Assembly (NCBI GenBank): GCA_024449915.1
Contig: JAMZAV010000030.1
Span: 434,001-498,000 of the forward strand
Reading direction: 5' to 3'
Length of the DNA stretch: 64,000 nt
DNA from: Sweltsa coloradensis
Taxonomy: Eukaryota > Arthropoda > Insecta > Plecoptera > Chloroperlidae
Shown in pieces: positions 1 through 11,871 of this stretch; the stretch's first letter is position 1; every line of letters starts with the position of its first letter. A model generated the notes under the pieces. The model ran no database searches, was not told the DNA's origin, and saw only the letters and a program-made list of their open reading frames with translations. The translations under genes and the position numbers were made by a program.

Positions 1-390
1 AAGAAGATAAGACATGTAGGCCTATGACTTTTAGTTTAAATTGAAAATAAAGTAGATTTTTGAACTAAGCCTATATTAGTAGGCCACTTCCTACTAGGCT
101 ATATTATAATGTCAGTATTGGTGTATATTTTCACTCAGTAATAGAGTTGAGCCCTCTTTTATTCTACTTTTGGCAAAATTATAAATTTATCACAATAATT
201 TACACTACTTTATACTAAATAAGTTATTTACAAAGAAAAAATCAATCCCTGTTAAGTTTATAAAACTTGGATAAAAGTTTGGTTTAGATTTACTAGTTGG
301 CCTCCACACTAATTGTAGAAGTTGACTTGATAATACTTGGGCTTCCCCTCTCCCTACAGTCACTTGAAGTGGGTATAGTTTTCCATTGCC
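1..390. repeat. Copy 1 of a dispersed 380-bp repeat
   Basis: It matches 16533-16909 over its whole length (AAGAAGATAAGACATG, GAGTTGAGCCCTCTTTTA, TCACTTGAAGTGGGTA) with small indels. The repeat may extend past the window edge. On the minus strand it could be the 3' UTR of a gene, with the exon-like segment 391-585 upstream. Confidence 0.75.
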
Positions 391-585
391 TGTCTGTAAA
401 CCTGGGTGCCACTGCGTGACTAGTGGGACAATCTTGTTGCCCGGTGGAGTATGGTTGGTGCGGTCTCGCCAACGATTTGGCTCTAGACCTACCTCTTTTG
501 GGTCTACTTCCGGCGCCCACCCAACATCAGTGACCATGTCGTCAGACACTTGCCAACCAGGGAGCAAGAGGATCTCCCCAAACTG
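391..585 (-). other. Possible 3'-terminal exon, minus strand
   Basis: The minus frame (120 residues, 205-567, beginning LLPGWQVSDDMVTDVGWAPE) is GC-richer than its flanks. It is preceded by CCTAACAG at 586-593, a possible acceptor, and followed by TTTATT (AATAAA on the minus strand) near 157. The product is not recognised. The copy at 16.9 kb keeps only the last codons, degraded. It could be a gene's last exon or a retro-derived fragment. Confidence 0.3.
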
Positions 586-599
586 TTAGGTTCACACGC

Positions 600-1460
600 T
601 TGCTTGAGACCACGCTGTAAAACCTGCCCCATTACCCCCCCTTCAACCATCACTGCTGTTCCACACAGGAATATCATACCAGATGTATGGTAAACCTATG
701 TCAGGCCTAGAAGCCTACTGTACTGGATCTTACTTTGTATTGAGAACAGTTAAATTCCATGTTACTGGCCATCAAATTCCAACTCGCAACCTTCTCGTGG
801 TTTAGCCCGTGATTAGGGGAGTTTTTCTCCCTGAAAACCCTAAGGGCGAGCTTTGGTCGGCGTCGGGGAATTTTCCCCCTTTCCCCCCTTTGCTACCTCC
901 CCACGGCGCGACAATACAACACGGTGGGATTGATGATTGATGACCGAGGGAGAGACCACGACGGGGGGGAACCCCTTTTCCCCCCCCATACGCTTGTGGC
1001 TGGTTCTACCAGCACAGCCCTGCCCCACCCCTTGCCCCCCGCGCACCCCTTCCGTCCCCCCCTTCGTCTGATTACCCAAAGCGCAATAGACGTTAAGAAA
1101 TATCCAATAAAATAATAAATTGGTGATAACCAAGGATAAATTTAAAAACTACCCTGTTGCTCTGTCTCCGACTGACATTCAAGAGGGGCGCCTGTGGACG
1201 ATGCATCGCCCTCCAAAAAATCCAACCGAGTTAACAGACTGAGAGAGATGGACCTCGCACTTGTTGACGTCATTCAGCGCAACAAGCATCTTTAAAACTG
1301 AGACTTCTGTTACCGTGAGTTCGAATACCCATACTACTGATCCTTATTCCTAGATTTAATTGTTCAGGAAACACTCATCATAGACCTATATGCCTAGGTG
1401 GAATTGATACAGTCCAGAAATTAAATACATTAATATCTTATATTGCACCAACAATCCAAA
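600..1460. other. No gene seen; C- and G-run-rich stretch
   Basis: 840-1080 is rich in C runs and CpG (GGCGTCGGGG, CCCCACGGCGCGACA). The frames there are low-complexity and not credible. A TGACGTCA lies at 1265-1272. Confidence 0.4.
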
Positions 1461-1461
1461 A

Positions 1462-1880
1462 GTTATTGAGCGAGCGTCTCCAGTCTCCCCTCTACTCTTA
1501 TGGCTCGAATGTCTGTTTTTTTTTTTTGTTTTTTCTGTTATGCTTCGATACAGGTCGCACTGTTTCTCTGATCGCCCGAAATTTGGCCAATGTAAAATAC
1601 CACCTATGCGAGTTGCTGTTAGTTTTTGAAAAAAAAAAAAATCCGATCGTTGGTTTTTAAAAAAAAAAATTAAAAAAAAAAAAATTTCGATCATTTTGAA
1701 ATTTTGCAGGGGCAATAAGTCAACATTCTTCCCCATTTTTCAAATTTTCAGCTAAATCAGTCAAGACCTTAAAGACTTATTGCCTTATTGGGCGGGTAAC
1801 ATTATGGGGAAAGTCGTACTGGGTCGTGTTGACGATGGTCTCGCCAACAAAACGACGGGACTTTTGTGTTTTTTTTAGTT
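1462..1880 (-). mobile_element. HINE-like family 2, minus copy
   Basis: The left end TTATTGAGCGAGCGTCTCCA is the complement of the family 2 3' end; the right end CGACGGGACTTTTGTG is the complement of the 5' end. Shared interior includes TTTTCAGCTAAATC(A/G)GTCAAG and ATTATGGG(G/A)A. Confidence 0.65.
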
Positions 1881-1898
1881 AATTACGGGGTTTGTATA

Positions 1899-2036
1899 GG
1901 CGCTCCACGTAAAAAAGCAGATGCGCGCCTTTTGAGGGCCCAATCAAAAAAGGATTTATTTTCAATTGGGGCCTGCTGAATGGCTACAATTCACCCGTTA
2001 AAAGCGCGCGCAACTGCTTTCTTAGCGTGGAGCGCC
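1899..2036. mobile_element. MITE with 40-bp inverted ends (GGCGCTCCACG)
   Basis: 138 bp. GGCGCTCCACGTAAAAAAGC at the left matches the complement of the right end (GGCGCTCCACGCTAAGAAAG), continuing with GCAG(A/T)TGCGCGC. The flanking duplication is unclear. The termini recall PIF/Harbinger or ISL2EU types, which is inference. Confidence 0.6.
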
Positions 2037-2042
2037 AAAAGT

Positions 2043-2108
2043 CTAGTGGAGAAGACATGGATCCGCATGGTAAAACAAGAGACCCTGGTTCAATCCCCAG
2101 CTGAGTCG
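2043..2108 (+). repeat. tRNA-derived SINE-like fragment
   Basis: GACCCTGGTTCAATCCCCAG resembles a tRNA T arm with a B box. No intact tRNA folds. Confidence 0.4.
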
Positions 2109-2244
2109 GGTTTACAAATTTCTGGTTTTTAAAATGTGATTAAAATGCCTCTTTCTTTAGCTGTAATTTCAAAACAAAGAATGTTGGGGAATACCTACTA
2201 TAATGTTAACTCACAATGTTTCCATCAAATGAGGTTTACTCCAT

Positions 2245-2332
2245 CCGCAGTGGTTCATACGGCTAGAGCACTGGTCCAAAGCATATGACACTGGGAGGGA
2301 GAACGCTGGTTTGAGTCTCGCACAAGGCATGT
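2245..2332 (+). repeat. tRNA-derived SINE-like fragment (GTCYCGCAYAAGGCAT family)
   Basis: An A-box-like CGGCTAGAGCACTGG, then GCTGGTTTGAGTCTCGCACA and AGGCATG. The same 3' wording recurs at 23.5, 49.8, 52.8 and 52.9 kb. Confidence 0.5.
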
Positions 2333-2513
2333 GTTTTTACTTTACTCAATGTCTTGTACAATGAAGATAGTACCTAGTCGAGCATAATGAGTACTTACAG
2401 TTGCTTAAAGATACCACAAATAGGATACAAAGCTTGTTTCAAAGTGTCGGATGTAAAGCAATGTCGGACGTAAAAGTGAGAGCTTGTATTTAGACGTTTA
2501 GGTAAATAATGAG

Positions 2514-5217
2514 TAGAGGTAGTGAGAAATGGTGATATTAAAACCCAATTTCGCGTTTTTTGCGATTTCATTTAAATGGTCAGCAACATATAATCCTGTC
2601 AAATAAGATCGTATATTGACGTTTGGAGGAAAAAATTGTGATGTCGCTGAATTTTTGCAGAGACTTTCCTTATATAATACTAATCAATCAACATACTAAA
2701 ATTCCTAAATCGGACGGAGCTGGAACAAAAACCTTTTTGGCCCCATTTTCAATATGGCGGCCAAAAGGTTTTTGTTTCGAAAATCTCCAATTGGTTTGAG
2801 ATAGACAAAATATCTCAATGGCAAAAATATTCCCCTTTAATTCCCTACAAAACAGGTGTTTCTATATTTTGGGGAGGGGGAAAAGGTTCGTCACAAATTC
2901 GTGGTTTAATGTTGTCATTTGGGGTACCACTTTTTTCCCAATTTTCCCCCGCCCCGCGTCAAACAATGCCCGTAAAACCGTAAGAAATCGATTTTAAAAT
3001 ACAAAAGGATTTTGTAGGGGTTTTATGAAAGCTTCCATTTTATTTAAAAAAAAGTTTTCTGCGAAAAACGAATTTTTTATTTACCCGGGAATTTGCTTTT
3101 TGACTGTCCATTATTAAAGGGGCTAAAAACCCAAAAAATTATTTTTTACCACGTGATCTATAGCACAATACTACACTTAAATGACCGTTTAAAAAATTAT
3201 ATCTTGTAAGTGTGATTTATAACGAATTTTTCAATTTTTTGGATCCAAAAATTTACGAAAATTATTAGTGTTTTGGGAAATTTCTTAAATCGGCTTTAAC
3301 CTGCTTCTTTTTTGGTCCACATAGATACTAGAGCATAGTACCAATCTAAAATGCCCCTTTATAACATCGTGTCTTGAAACTGTGCCCAAATATACCCTCA
3401 AACACGCAAAAATATGCATTCCAAAATCACACCACATCTTGGTAATCAACATATTTTGACCAAACTACTTGCCCAAATTACAAAACAAAATATAAGAAAT
3501 TTACAGAAAAGGCTGTAGAGTACGTCAATAATGGCCAATATTTTTTTGGATCAAAATCCTCAAAGGTCACGGGGCACAAAGATCGTCCCCATGTTATTTC
3601 TTATGGGAGATTTTTGCCGATGGGACCTAGCTCGAAAAATGTCATGTTTGACAATTTTTTGGGAGGTCATGATGGCCCCAATAATTTTTCTGTTAATTGC
3701 TAAATTCATTACTAGGTAGCCTGAATGAAATATATTTTTTGAGTTTAGCAGTTAAATACCCCTTTAGTTTAAGCACTAAATAGCATTGGAGGAAAAATTC
3801 TTGCTACGCACATTGAAATGACTCAAATAATGATCCGATTACAACCAAAGTTTAAATTAAATCCTATATGGCTGCTAATTCCTAATATCCACAACATCAA
3901 AGTGAATTATGTAACAAAAATAGTGTAAAAACAGCACGAAAACAGTATTCATATTGTGAATATAAAGAAATTAGCAGCCATATTGGATTTAAACTTTGGT
4001 TGTAATCGGATCATTATTTAAGTCATTTCAATGTGCGTAGAAAGAATTTTTCCTCAAATGCTATTTAGTGCTTAATAATGTACAGTAAAATATGGCATTT
4101 TTTAGGATATGCCAACAATGGAAAAATCCAAATTCCGCGTAAATGCAAAATCCGATTTTGCAGAACTGATTTTTTAAAATACTAATGGAAGCTTTCATGA
4201 ACCCCGTACAAAAGTCCTTTTGTATTCAAATCGATTTCTTACGGATTTACCGGGCATTGTTTGATGCTGGGCGTGAAAATTTGGAAATAAGCTGGTACTC
4301 CAATAAGCAACATATAAACCACGATTTTGTGACGTAACCGTTGCCGCTACCAAAACTATAGAAGACACCTGTTTTGTAGGGAATTGAATGGGGAATATTT
4401 TTGCCATTGAGATATTTTGTCTATCTCAAATCAATTTGGAGATATTCGATAACAAACACCTTTTGGCCGCCATTTTCCAATATGGCGGCCGAAGCTTTAG
4501 TCTGATTGTAGGGGAGTTTTAGTATGTTGATAAGTATCATTTAAGGAAGGTCTTTGCAAAAATTCAGCGACATCGCAATTTTTTCCTCCAAAAATTCTTA
4601 TGTGACAGGATTAATAGGCCTAGGCCTATCTAAAAAAAAAAAAAAAATTAATCAAATTTTTTTAAATCAAAATTTTAAAAAAAAGGAGCCCTTTAAGGAG
4701 GGAATACTTCAATACCAATGAGTTAGAATCAATCATTGTGACCCACAAATCTATTCAGAATCGATTCCCAAGCAAAAATAAATATTTATATGCACCATTA
4801 TTTTTGGTGGACTATTGCCGCGGAGTCCGTGATACGCGTCGTTATTTTGGCAGTCTATTTCCGTAGAGCCAGTGACGTCACAAAACAATGTACCGCCCGC
4901 TGCGCGCGTAATGTTCGGTCTAGACCGGCACCTCCACCAAAATTCACAAAAATTCTGGACCGGCACCTCCACCATCCCCCCACATTTTGAGCACGAAAAT
5001 GTTTAATTTCGCGAGTTGATTCGCGTTTTGACCAGTTTTATACAATTTCGTTCGTTATTTCGCGATATACACGAGATTTTGCGAAATTCGCGTTTTCAAA
5101 ATGTGTTTTTTCCATCTCTAAATGATGTAATTCGTCGACAATATTACATTTTAGGCAATAAAATGGATATTTTTAAAAATTCGCAAATTTCGTTATCACC
5201 ATTTTTCACTATCTCTA
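2514..5217. mobile_element. hAT-type non-autonomous element, 2.7 kb, with long internal palindrome
   Basis: The ends are TAGAGGTAGTGAGAAATGGT and the complement of TAGAGATAGTGAAAAATGGT (TIR of about 24 bp). They are flanked by the perfect 8-bp duplication ATAATGAG (2506-2513 and 5218-5225). TAGAG fits the hAT terminal rule YARNG. Most of the interior is a long imperfect inverted repeat: 2590-3120 pairs with 4090-4620, and 3765-3885 pairs with 3962-4078. Left-only (3120-3765) and right-only (4630-4985) inserts interrupt it. No transposase frame is present. It holds a TGACGTCA and two copies of the 15-mer CCGGCACCTCCACCA. Confidence 0.85.
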
Positions 5218-5225
5218 ATAATGAG

Positions 5226-5990
5226 GGTCTTTCTGTAAAACCCGGTCTACTACTGCTTTCTAAACATGAGAATTCTCGCGCCCGTGGTTAGTATTACACA
5301 TTATTTGTTCGTTGCATTGATTTAGACCATTTTAAAAGTATATTGTACAAAGAAACGTAATTGTTGGTCTCACTTATGCCTAGCCTACGCTTGACTCGTA
5401 GTCATGACAGTAGCTGTCACTAGAGCCACTGACCTTCGTGTCTTCTCAGTCTTTTGTTGCACACAACCTTTTAAACTAGGCCGGATTGAGAACCAAATTT
5501 GAATACCTTGGTGGAGTTTCTGTGGACAATTTGACTTTATTATTAAATCCTCAATTCCAATTGTTTCTGGTATTCTCCGGTAACGGGAAGGTCAACCTTG
5601 GTGAGCATTACCATTATAGTTGAATAATAAAATTGTAATATAGGGCCTAACATTATTTATGAATGTTATTAAGCTCTTAAAAACCGTACGTATGTCAAAT
5701 GCGAATGTCGCTTGTGTTGACATAGAGCAGCCTAACTCGCTAATGGCGAGTTGGCGACCGTAATTTTTAGCCCTGGTTGCCACACTTCTTTCTATCTCCT
5801 TTCTTGTATATTGGTACAATCACAACTTTCTCCCAATCTCTTGGCACCTTCTTTTCTCTCCATACCACTCTGATCACTCTGTAAAGTCAATGCATAGCAA
5901 CTGGGCCTCCAGCTTTGATCATTTCCACCACCAGTGATACGTAGTATACCTTTCCAATTATCAATTATTTTTATTTTATCGTTCGTATTT
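5226..5990. other. No feature recognised
   Basis: AT-rich sequence with no credible frame, splice pair or repeat that I could see. Confidence 0.3.
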
Positions 5991-5993
5991 CAG

Positions 5994-6144
5994 GAATGGG
6001 AGGAACCTGTACGATCATCAAGGAGGCTCCTCAAGAACCTTCCACATCGTATGTTGCAGCTCACGTGTGATTCTTCAACTTCAGCGTCTCAGACCTCGCC
6101 ATTCAGCCGCCTATGCTCATATCGTGCTATAATTGAAATTGTTC
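5994..6144 (+). other. Candidate internal exon
   Basis: Bounded by TTCGTATTTCAG| and GTTC|GTAAGTC, both good matches to splice consensus, and open in one frame throughout (EWEEPVRSSRRLLKNLPHRM at its start). The product is not recognised and no partner exons were identified. Confidence 0.3.
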
Positions 6145-6149
6145 GTAAG

Positions 6150-7190
6150 TCAGTTCTTGGAACAATTGATTAACTCTTGATCCCTCTATCCTCCCTTTTA
6201 AACGGTTTATCCAGCCTGCATGTTTGGTACGGTGCTCGACTGCTTGCTTAACAATTTCATTTGTTACGGAAGTAAAACTGTAAAGTCTGTCTTGTTTCTT
6301 GCGATCTCTAAGTTATCTGACCAGGCTGTTGTCAGTGAGTCAAGTGATGATTTTGTTAAGCTAGTGGTCATGAAGAAGCACCAGTTTGCTTGTTCCCAGC
6401 ATGTTTACTAGCTTGCAACACAGTTCACCTTATATAAAATGCATTTATCCAAGTATAATAGGCCAATTAGGCCTTTTGAAAATAAAATAAAATAAATTTT
6501 AGGAATGTGGCCCGATTTAAAAACTAAAACCGATCATTGTTTGATTTAAAAATTGCCTTGACAATTCTTATTGTGCTGAAATCAAATCAGTGGGATGTGA
6601 ATTCAGGAAATAAGCGACAACTGTGGCACCCCTTTCGCTTAATGGCACCCTGGCCCTGGCGCTTAATGTGTTCCTTTGCTTTTCAGCAAGAGGCTACTCT
6701 GTAGTGAACTGTGGAGTGAACCCTAGTGTCCCCTCTGGTACTGTAGTGGTGTGGTGTATGTCAGTATGGTAAAGATACTTAATCTAAGCTGCTCTTATTG
6801 AATCTCCTTGTCCCGAGTAAAACAACATGGAAATAAAAAGAATCAAAATTGGGACAAAACTAATCAAGGTAGGCCTACACATAGTGATCCTAAAATGTTG
6901 AAGAGAATCAGCGAGGGCTTGGCCGCGTACCAAGTTATGCCCGATTCGGTGATTCCTTTCGTAATTTCTTTTATAACTAACTAAAAATATAGGGTTAAAT
7001 GTGAGTGGTGTACAAATAAACATTTATGTTATAGTATCAAAATAACGAAGTTTAAAACATACATTTTAAATTTTATTCAATTAAAATATATTTGTATTTT
7101 ATTAGGCCCTACTAAAAATTGTGTCATCTTTGATCTCCAGAGGAACAGTATTCCATAGAGTAACTGCACAGTAGTAGGCCTATAAATGGT
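6150..7190. other. No feature recognised
   Basis: Short chance frames only. Two poly(A)-like AATAAA words near 6480-6495 have no gene attached. Confidence 0.3.
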
Positions 7191-7193
7191 TTT

Positions 7194-7320
7194 GGTAGAT
7201 GGATGCTCTAGCCCGGGGAGGGTTCAAAATAAGGCCACTAATGTGACGGTTAAACTGGGTAGATAGATGTTGTAGCCCGGGGAGGGCTCAAAATAAGGCC
7301 ACTAATGTGATGGTTAAACT
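7194..7320. repeat. Tandem duplication of a 63-bp unit
   Basis: 7194-7256 and 7258-7320 share TAGCCCGGGGAGGG and CAAAATAAGGCCACTAATGT. They differ at a handful of bases. Confidence 0.8.
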
Positions 7321-7501
7321 GTCTGTTCTGAACTGATATTCCTTTAAGTGGATGAAGGTCCGTTACACCGGTATTTAAATTCCTTAAAATCTAACATCCG
7401 TTTAAAATACCTACAAGATTCCGATTGGCATTTTCCACATTTAAAAACGTTTTAAAAAATCACAACTTTTTACCTGCTGATGATGTCTGCAGCTAAGTTA
7501 A

Positions 7502-7574
7502 AGTTACCATTAGCTAATTTAAAGTTATCGAGGTAGTCCCATATTATAGTGTAGCATCTGCTGTTGCTATTTAA
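7502..7574. repeat. Source or sister of a 73-bp direct repeat
   Basis: Identical over 73 bases to 9113-9185 (begins AGTTACCATTAGCTAATTTA). Confidence 0.85.
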
Positions 7575-9080
7575 AGTCGGTATATCAACTTGGAAAAACT
7601 TTTAATATGTTAAAGGTGTTGATGTTTTAGAACGTTGGTTAAAAGGGAAAAAATCCCCAAAAATTCTGCTGCGCTCGGCAGCGATTTTAGTGGTTTTCCG
7701 GCCGAACGTGGACTGACGTCATTGTACGCCCGGCTCGCTGGCTGACTTGAGCTTCGTATGCGCGCTCGGTTCCTCGCCCCGCATAAAGAGATAACATTGC
7801 AGTATAGTTTCATCATTCAATAGTGCGGTGAAAGAATGTGCATCAGCTGAAGTAATAGTGTAATAATATCGATGCTATATTATAATGGTGTATGTTAGTC
7901 TAAATATAAAATGGTGATCAAGTGCAGGTGAATATAAAAATAAAAATAGAAAATAAATTACACAAACAGCTATCATTTCATCGGTTTCCAAACTGTGATA
8001 AGTTATCATAAGCATACCAGCAACTATTGTCATACTTGTCTTTATTTTATATTTTTCCGTGCACATTTCGTCCTAATATTGTGAGCAAATGCATGTATAT
8101 GCAATAACCATCATATGTAGAATCATTCAAAATCAATGATAATAAACAGTCATTCTTTATACAAGAGCGTTGTGCGCGAGTTTCACCCAACTTAAGCCCC
8201 AAACCATCTAGCAGACAATCACATTAGAAATAGAACCTTCCTAACACGACTGTACATGACACAAGCATGCACTCACATTTATCTGAGCGGTCGTAAACAC
8301 CCAGCGCGCAATCTGTGTTGTATAAGTGATAAGTTATGCGATACTTGAGGATACTTCTTTCCACGCACTTACCAACGCACTCGTATTCAAACAAATACAT
8401 ATCATTTCTAATAAAGAAAACACAGATGACGATAGGGTGAGATGCCAACCCCCCCCCCCCCCCCCCCAAACACGCACAAACACACATATCACACATTCAC
8501 GACATGAATATTATATTGCTGCATGAACGTACTGCTAAAACGCATATATCAATAAATGTTTCATATTTGGTACCTAGATCATAATGTAATGTGAATTTGA
8601 CATACAAAATAACATGTTTTACACAGGTGCCCTAGAATCTTACCACAAAGAAAGACTCAAGTATCTTCCAAAGCGAGTTCACTATCCATACGAAGGAATA
8701 GAAGCACGTGGTATACTCGCTATACTTGATCATAATCATCATAACTGATAATAATTCATCATCATCATATCATCATCTTCATCATAATTGGTGCTCTACA
8801 AACGAAACGCACAGCTGCGAGAAATCGACTGATTGGGTCTTGAAAGCCGAGTACTTCGTAACGCGAGCCGGCCGCGGACCGGCTACACGCTCGGGTCGAC
8901 TCGATGAGTGGCCGTACAGTGACGTCATTTTTAGGCCACTAGTTTTCGTGCAGTGATATTTTAAAACTCTATTTACTTAGCAACCAGATGTCCGATCAAG
9001 CTGCATCTAAGATCTATTTCCGTGAAATTGAATGGTTCAAGATATGCTATGAAGTGCTACCAAGATGAGATAATTCCTTT
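7575..9080. other. No gene; two GC-rich islands, a C19 tract and an ATC microsatellite
   Basis: GC-rich patches at 7660-7800 and 8810-8945 each hold a TGACGTCA (7714, 8920) followed by TGTACG or preceded by its complement, so they may be eroded arms of one inverted element. C19 lies at 8449-8467 and (ATC)n at about 8757-8790. Confidence 0.4.
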
Positions 9081-9215
9081 AAGTGATACTGATGTGCTAT
9101 GAAAAAAGGGATAGTTACCATTAGCTAATTTAAAGTTATCGAGGTAGTCCCATATTATAGTGTAGCATCTGCTGTTGCTATTTAAGTGATACTGATGTGC
9201 TATGAAAAAAGGGAT
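9081..9215. repeat. 73-bp insertion flanked by 32-bp direct repeats
   Basis: AAGTGATACTGATGTGCTAT (plus 12 bases) occurs at 9081-9112 and 9184-9215. Between them sits the exact copy of 7502-7574. Confidence 0.85.
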
Positions 9216-9369
9216 CTTAGGCCTAAGTCACACTTTCGTTTCGTGTTTGGGAATATTAGGAGTTTTAACTTTTAACATTGTGAGTGTTAAATGTTGATTT
9301 TCATATTCTTGTTGAAACTGCCACTTATATCAGTATTCTGTTTCGTGCAAGAAACTAGTTAAATGTGAG

Positions 9370-10093
9370 TAGGATTACCAACTTAACAAGGAATGGAATT
9401 CTGGACGAAGCTCCGATGGGGGGGGGGGGGAACACAACATTTTTTACTACAACCATCCATCACTCACTCGAGAACTTTTTTTAAATGGAAGTATGAATCT
9501 CAGTGCACTTTTGATTGGTCAGGATGGTCACCTTTGTCTTTGCCAATCTGTGATTTGAAAGATTTCTCTTGAAACTACGTACTATTCACGGAAAACACAA
9601 AACTAACTTTTTCTTTTCAGAAGGAGAATTGCCTTCAATTTCTTTATTCAAAATGCAAACAGAATGCAAACAATGAACAGCGCAAGCACAACCTCAAGTA
9701 CACAGTTCACCGCTTAAATCGTACATGCCGACTGGTGGGTCCAGACAAAACGATATGAAATATGAAAGTCGGGGACTCCCCCACAGTGAGTGCTTAGTGA
9801 GTGGTTTAGATCAAAGAGAGCAGCTCATGGCAACAGAATGGCAGAGAACAAAAACCAATTAACAAGTTGAAACATATTATTCTGAGTAATTCTAGCCTAA
9901 ATCGGAAATTGAGATGATGAATAATAATTCTTTTAGACGATCATACACAAGTTTCATTGATATGTAGTGAACATTAGTAGGTAGTTTTTACAAATTCCGG
10001 ACAAAGTGGCATCCAACGGAACAGGAACGGGTCAATTCCTCCATCCGGACAAATGTGTTGAAATCCTGACTGTCCGGACGGTTGGCAACCCTA
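9370..10093. mobile_element. hAT-type MITE, TAGGRTTRCCAAC ends
   Basis: It begins TAGGATTACCAAC and ends GTTGGCAACCCTA. Flanks are AATGTGAG (9362-9369) and GATGTGAG (10094-10101), a 7/8 match. It is similar in size and termini to the element at 33546-34261. A G13 tract lies at 9418-9430. Confidence 0.75.
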
Positions 10094-10284
10094 GATGTGA
10101 GATTATTATACATAGTTGTAAATCAAAGTATGATTCATCAAAATGTGCAGAATTACATAATTTTGTAGCATTAGAAAAAGAAAATAAATTTTCAGAACAA
10201 AAGGTGCTTTTTCACAAAAGACATCACATTCTACTTATTTGTTTCATTTGCAAATCTTGTATCTGTGACTTCAAGCATTTTTAA

Positions 10285-11422
10285 AGGAGGACCGGCATGG
10301 CTAAGCAAAGTTGATTTATGTCTGAAATTAGTACGATTACCGAAAAAAGCATTTCTCTAAGTCAACTCGTTTTCGAGGTATTTGGTCTCCCTTTTTCGTC
10401 TACTAGTGTGTGACGTCACACTGGCCTAGCCACTCAGCCCCGATAGAAGCAGCAGTGTAATATCGCACGGCAGAAAACGTTCATTCTTATATCTGATAAG
10501 CAATAAGCGCCATCATAATCAATTTTTGCATACATAGAGCAGAATATTCGCTTTAAAGTATGCCGCAAACAGAATTGAATTATGTTGATTAGGGGCTTGC
10601 CAAGATAATTTAATACAAACACATGTGTTTTAACTTTTGCCTCCCGCACCGACTACCTTGCGCTCAACGTGTTTAGGGCAAGTCCAGCAGGCTTCTTCCC
10701 CCCCTAGCCACCGGATGGTCCATAATAAGCGCAGGGCTACCCTAAGGGGCTAGTAGTAAAACGTGAAAGTTCATAGCATTTTTATGAGAATTGAAACCAG
10801 AAAGCAAACCATGGTCCATGGTGCTATAATGATAATGCCAATACATGAAAAGGGCAATATTGAATTTGATGATAAGAATTTTGTGTATAACAGTTTGATT
10901 AAAATCGTGCAACAGAGGAACAGGGTAGGGTAGTTTATTATGCAGTCGCTACTTGCTCGCGCCCTGAACGATTTCGGAAACAGCCGGTAGCGTGTGCCGA
11001 AGATTCCCGGTGAGGCCCGAACCATATTGCACGAATGGCAGGTGGAAGCGAGGAGACAAAAGTTAAAACGCGTTTTATTTTTCATTAAATAATTGCCAAG
11101 CCGCTAAGAGACATAATTCCAATCTGTTTGCGGCATGATCGTGCACGAATATTCTACTGTACGTATACGCATTTTGGTTATTCTGCCATTCATTGCGCGA
11201 AAGATATTATGAAGAACGTTTACTGCCGTGTGGTATTATATTGCCGCCTCGATCATCTTCTAGTGGCTAGGCCAGTATGTCGTCACACGCTAGTAGACGA
11301 AAAGGCGAGCGCACAAACGGCAGGTACCATGCTGACTGACAGCTCTAATGTTGGCACATATAGTCGTTAAATGGTATCTAGAATACTATATTAAAATTTA
11401 CCATCACCATGTCAGTCCTCCT
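10285..11422. mobile_element. TTAA-flanked foldback element
   Basis: AGGAGGACCGGCATGG at the left and the complement of AGGAGGACTGACATGG at the right abut TTAA on each side (10281-10284 and 11423-11426). The arms pair over about 300 bp: left 10386-10690 with the complement of 11060-11300, sharing CGTCTACTAG, GCACGGCAG and ATGCCGCAAACAGA. TTAA duplication suggests a piggyBac- or Kolobok-type MITE. No transposase is visible. Confidence 0.7.
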
Positions 11423-11429
11423 TTAAGAA

Positions 11430-11870
11430 TCCAAATGCAGAACATTTTTCTTAAGAGTTTTTTAGCCATTCTCTAAAGTTATTTCTAAACTATCTCTGTC
11501 TTCATGTAGGCCCTATACTATGGCATAGGCCTGCTTATAAATACACAACACCTCAATTTTCAATTTATTAGCAGTTTGTTATTATTACATAATAATATCA
11601 CACATATGTAGAGTATATCTACGAGTATTGAACCAAAGTCAGAAGTAAAATTAAGTCAGAAGTGATAATAAAACATTCATACATCAAAACAAAACAAAGT
11701 TGTATCGTCATTAGGCCTATACAGTGAGCCAATAGTAGGCCTACAATCATAATGTATTAAAAGGAGTAGGTAAAAAAACAACAATAACAGACAGCAATGA
11801 ATAAATATAGCAACAACAATACACAACAAGCCAACTAGAATTCTAAGCAGTGCTCACATAGGTAGCTCTT
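11430..11870. other. AT-rich; probably 3' UTR of the LINE remnant
   Basis: It lies directly 3' of the LINE C-terminus on the minus strand and has no frames or repeats of its own that I could match. Confidence 0.3.
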
Positions 11871-11871
11871 G

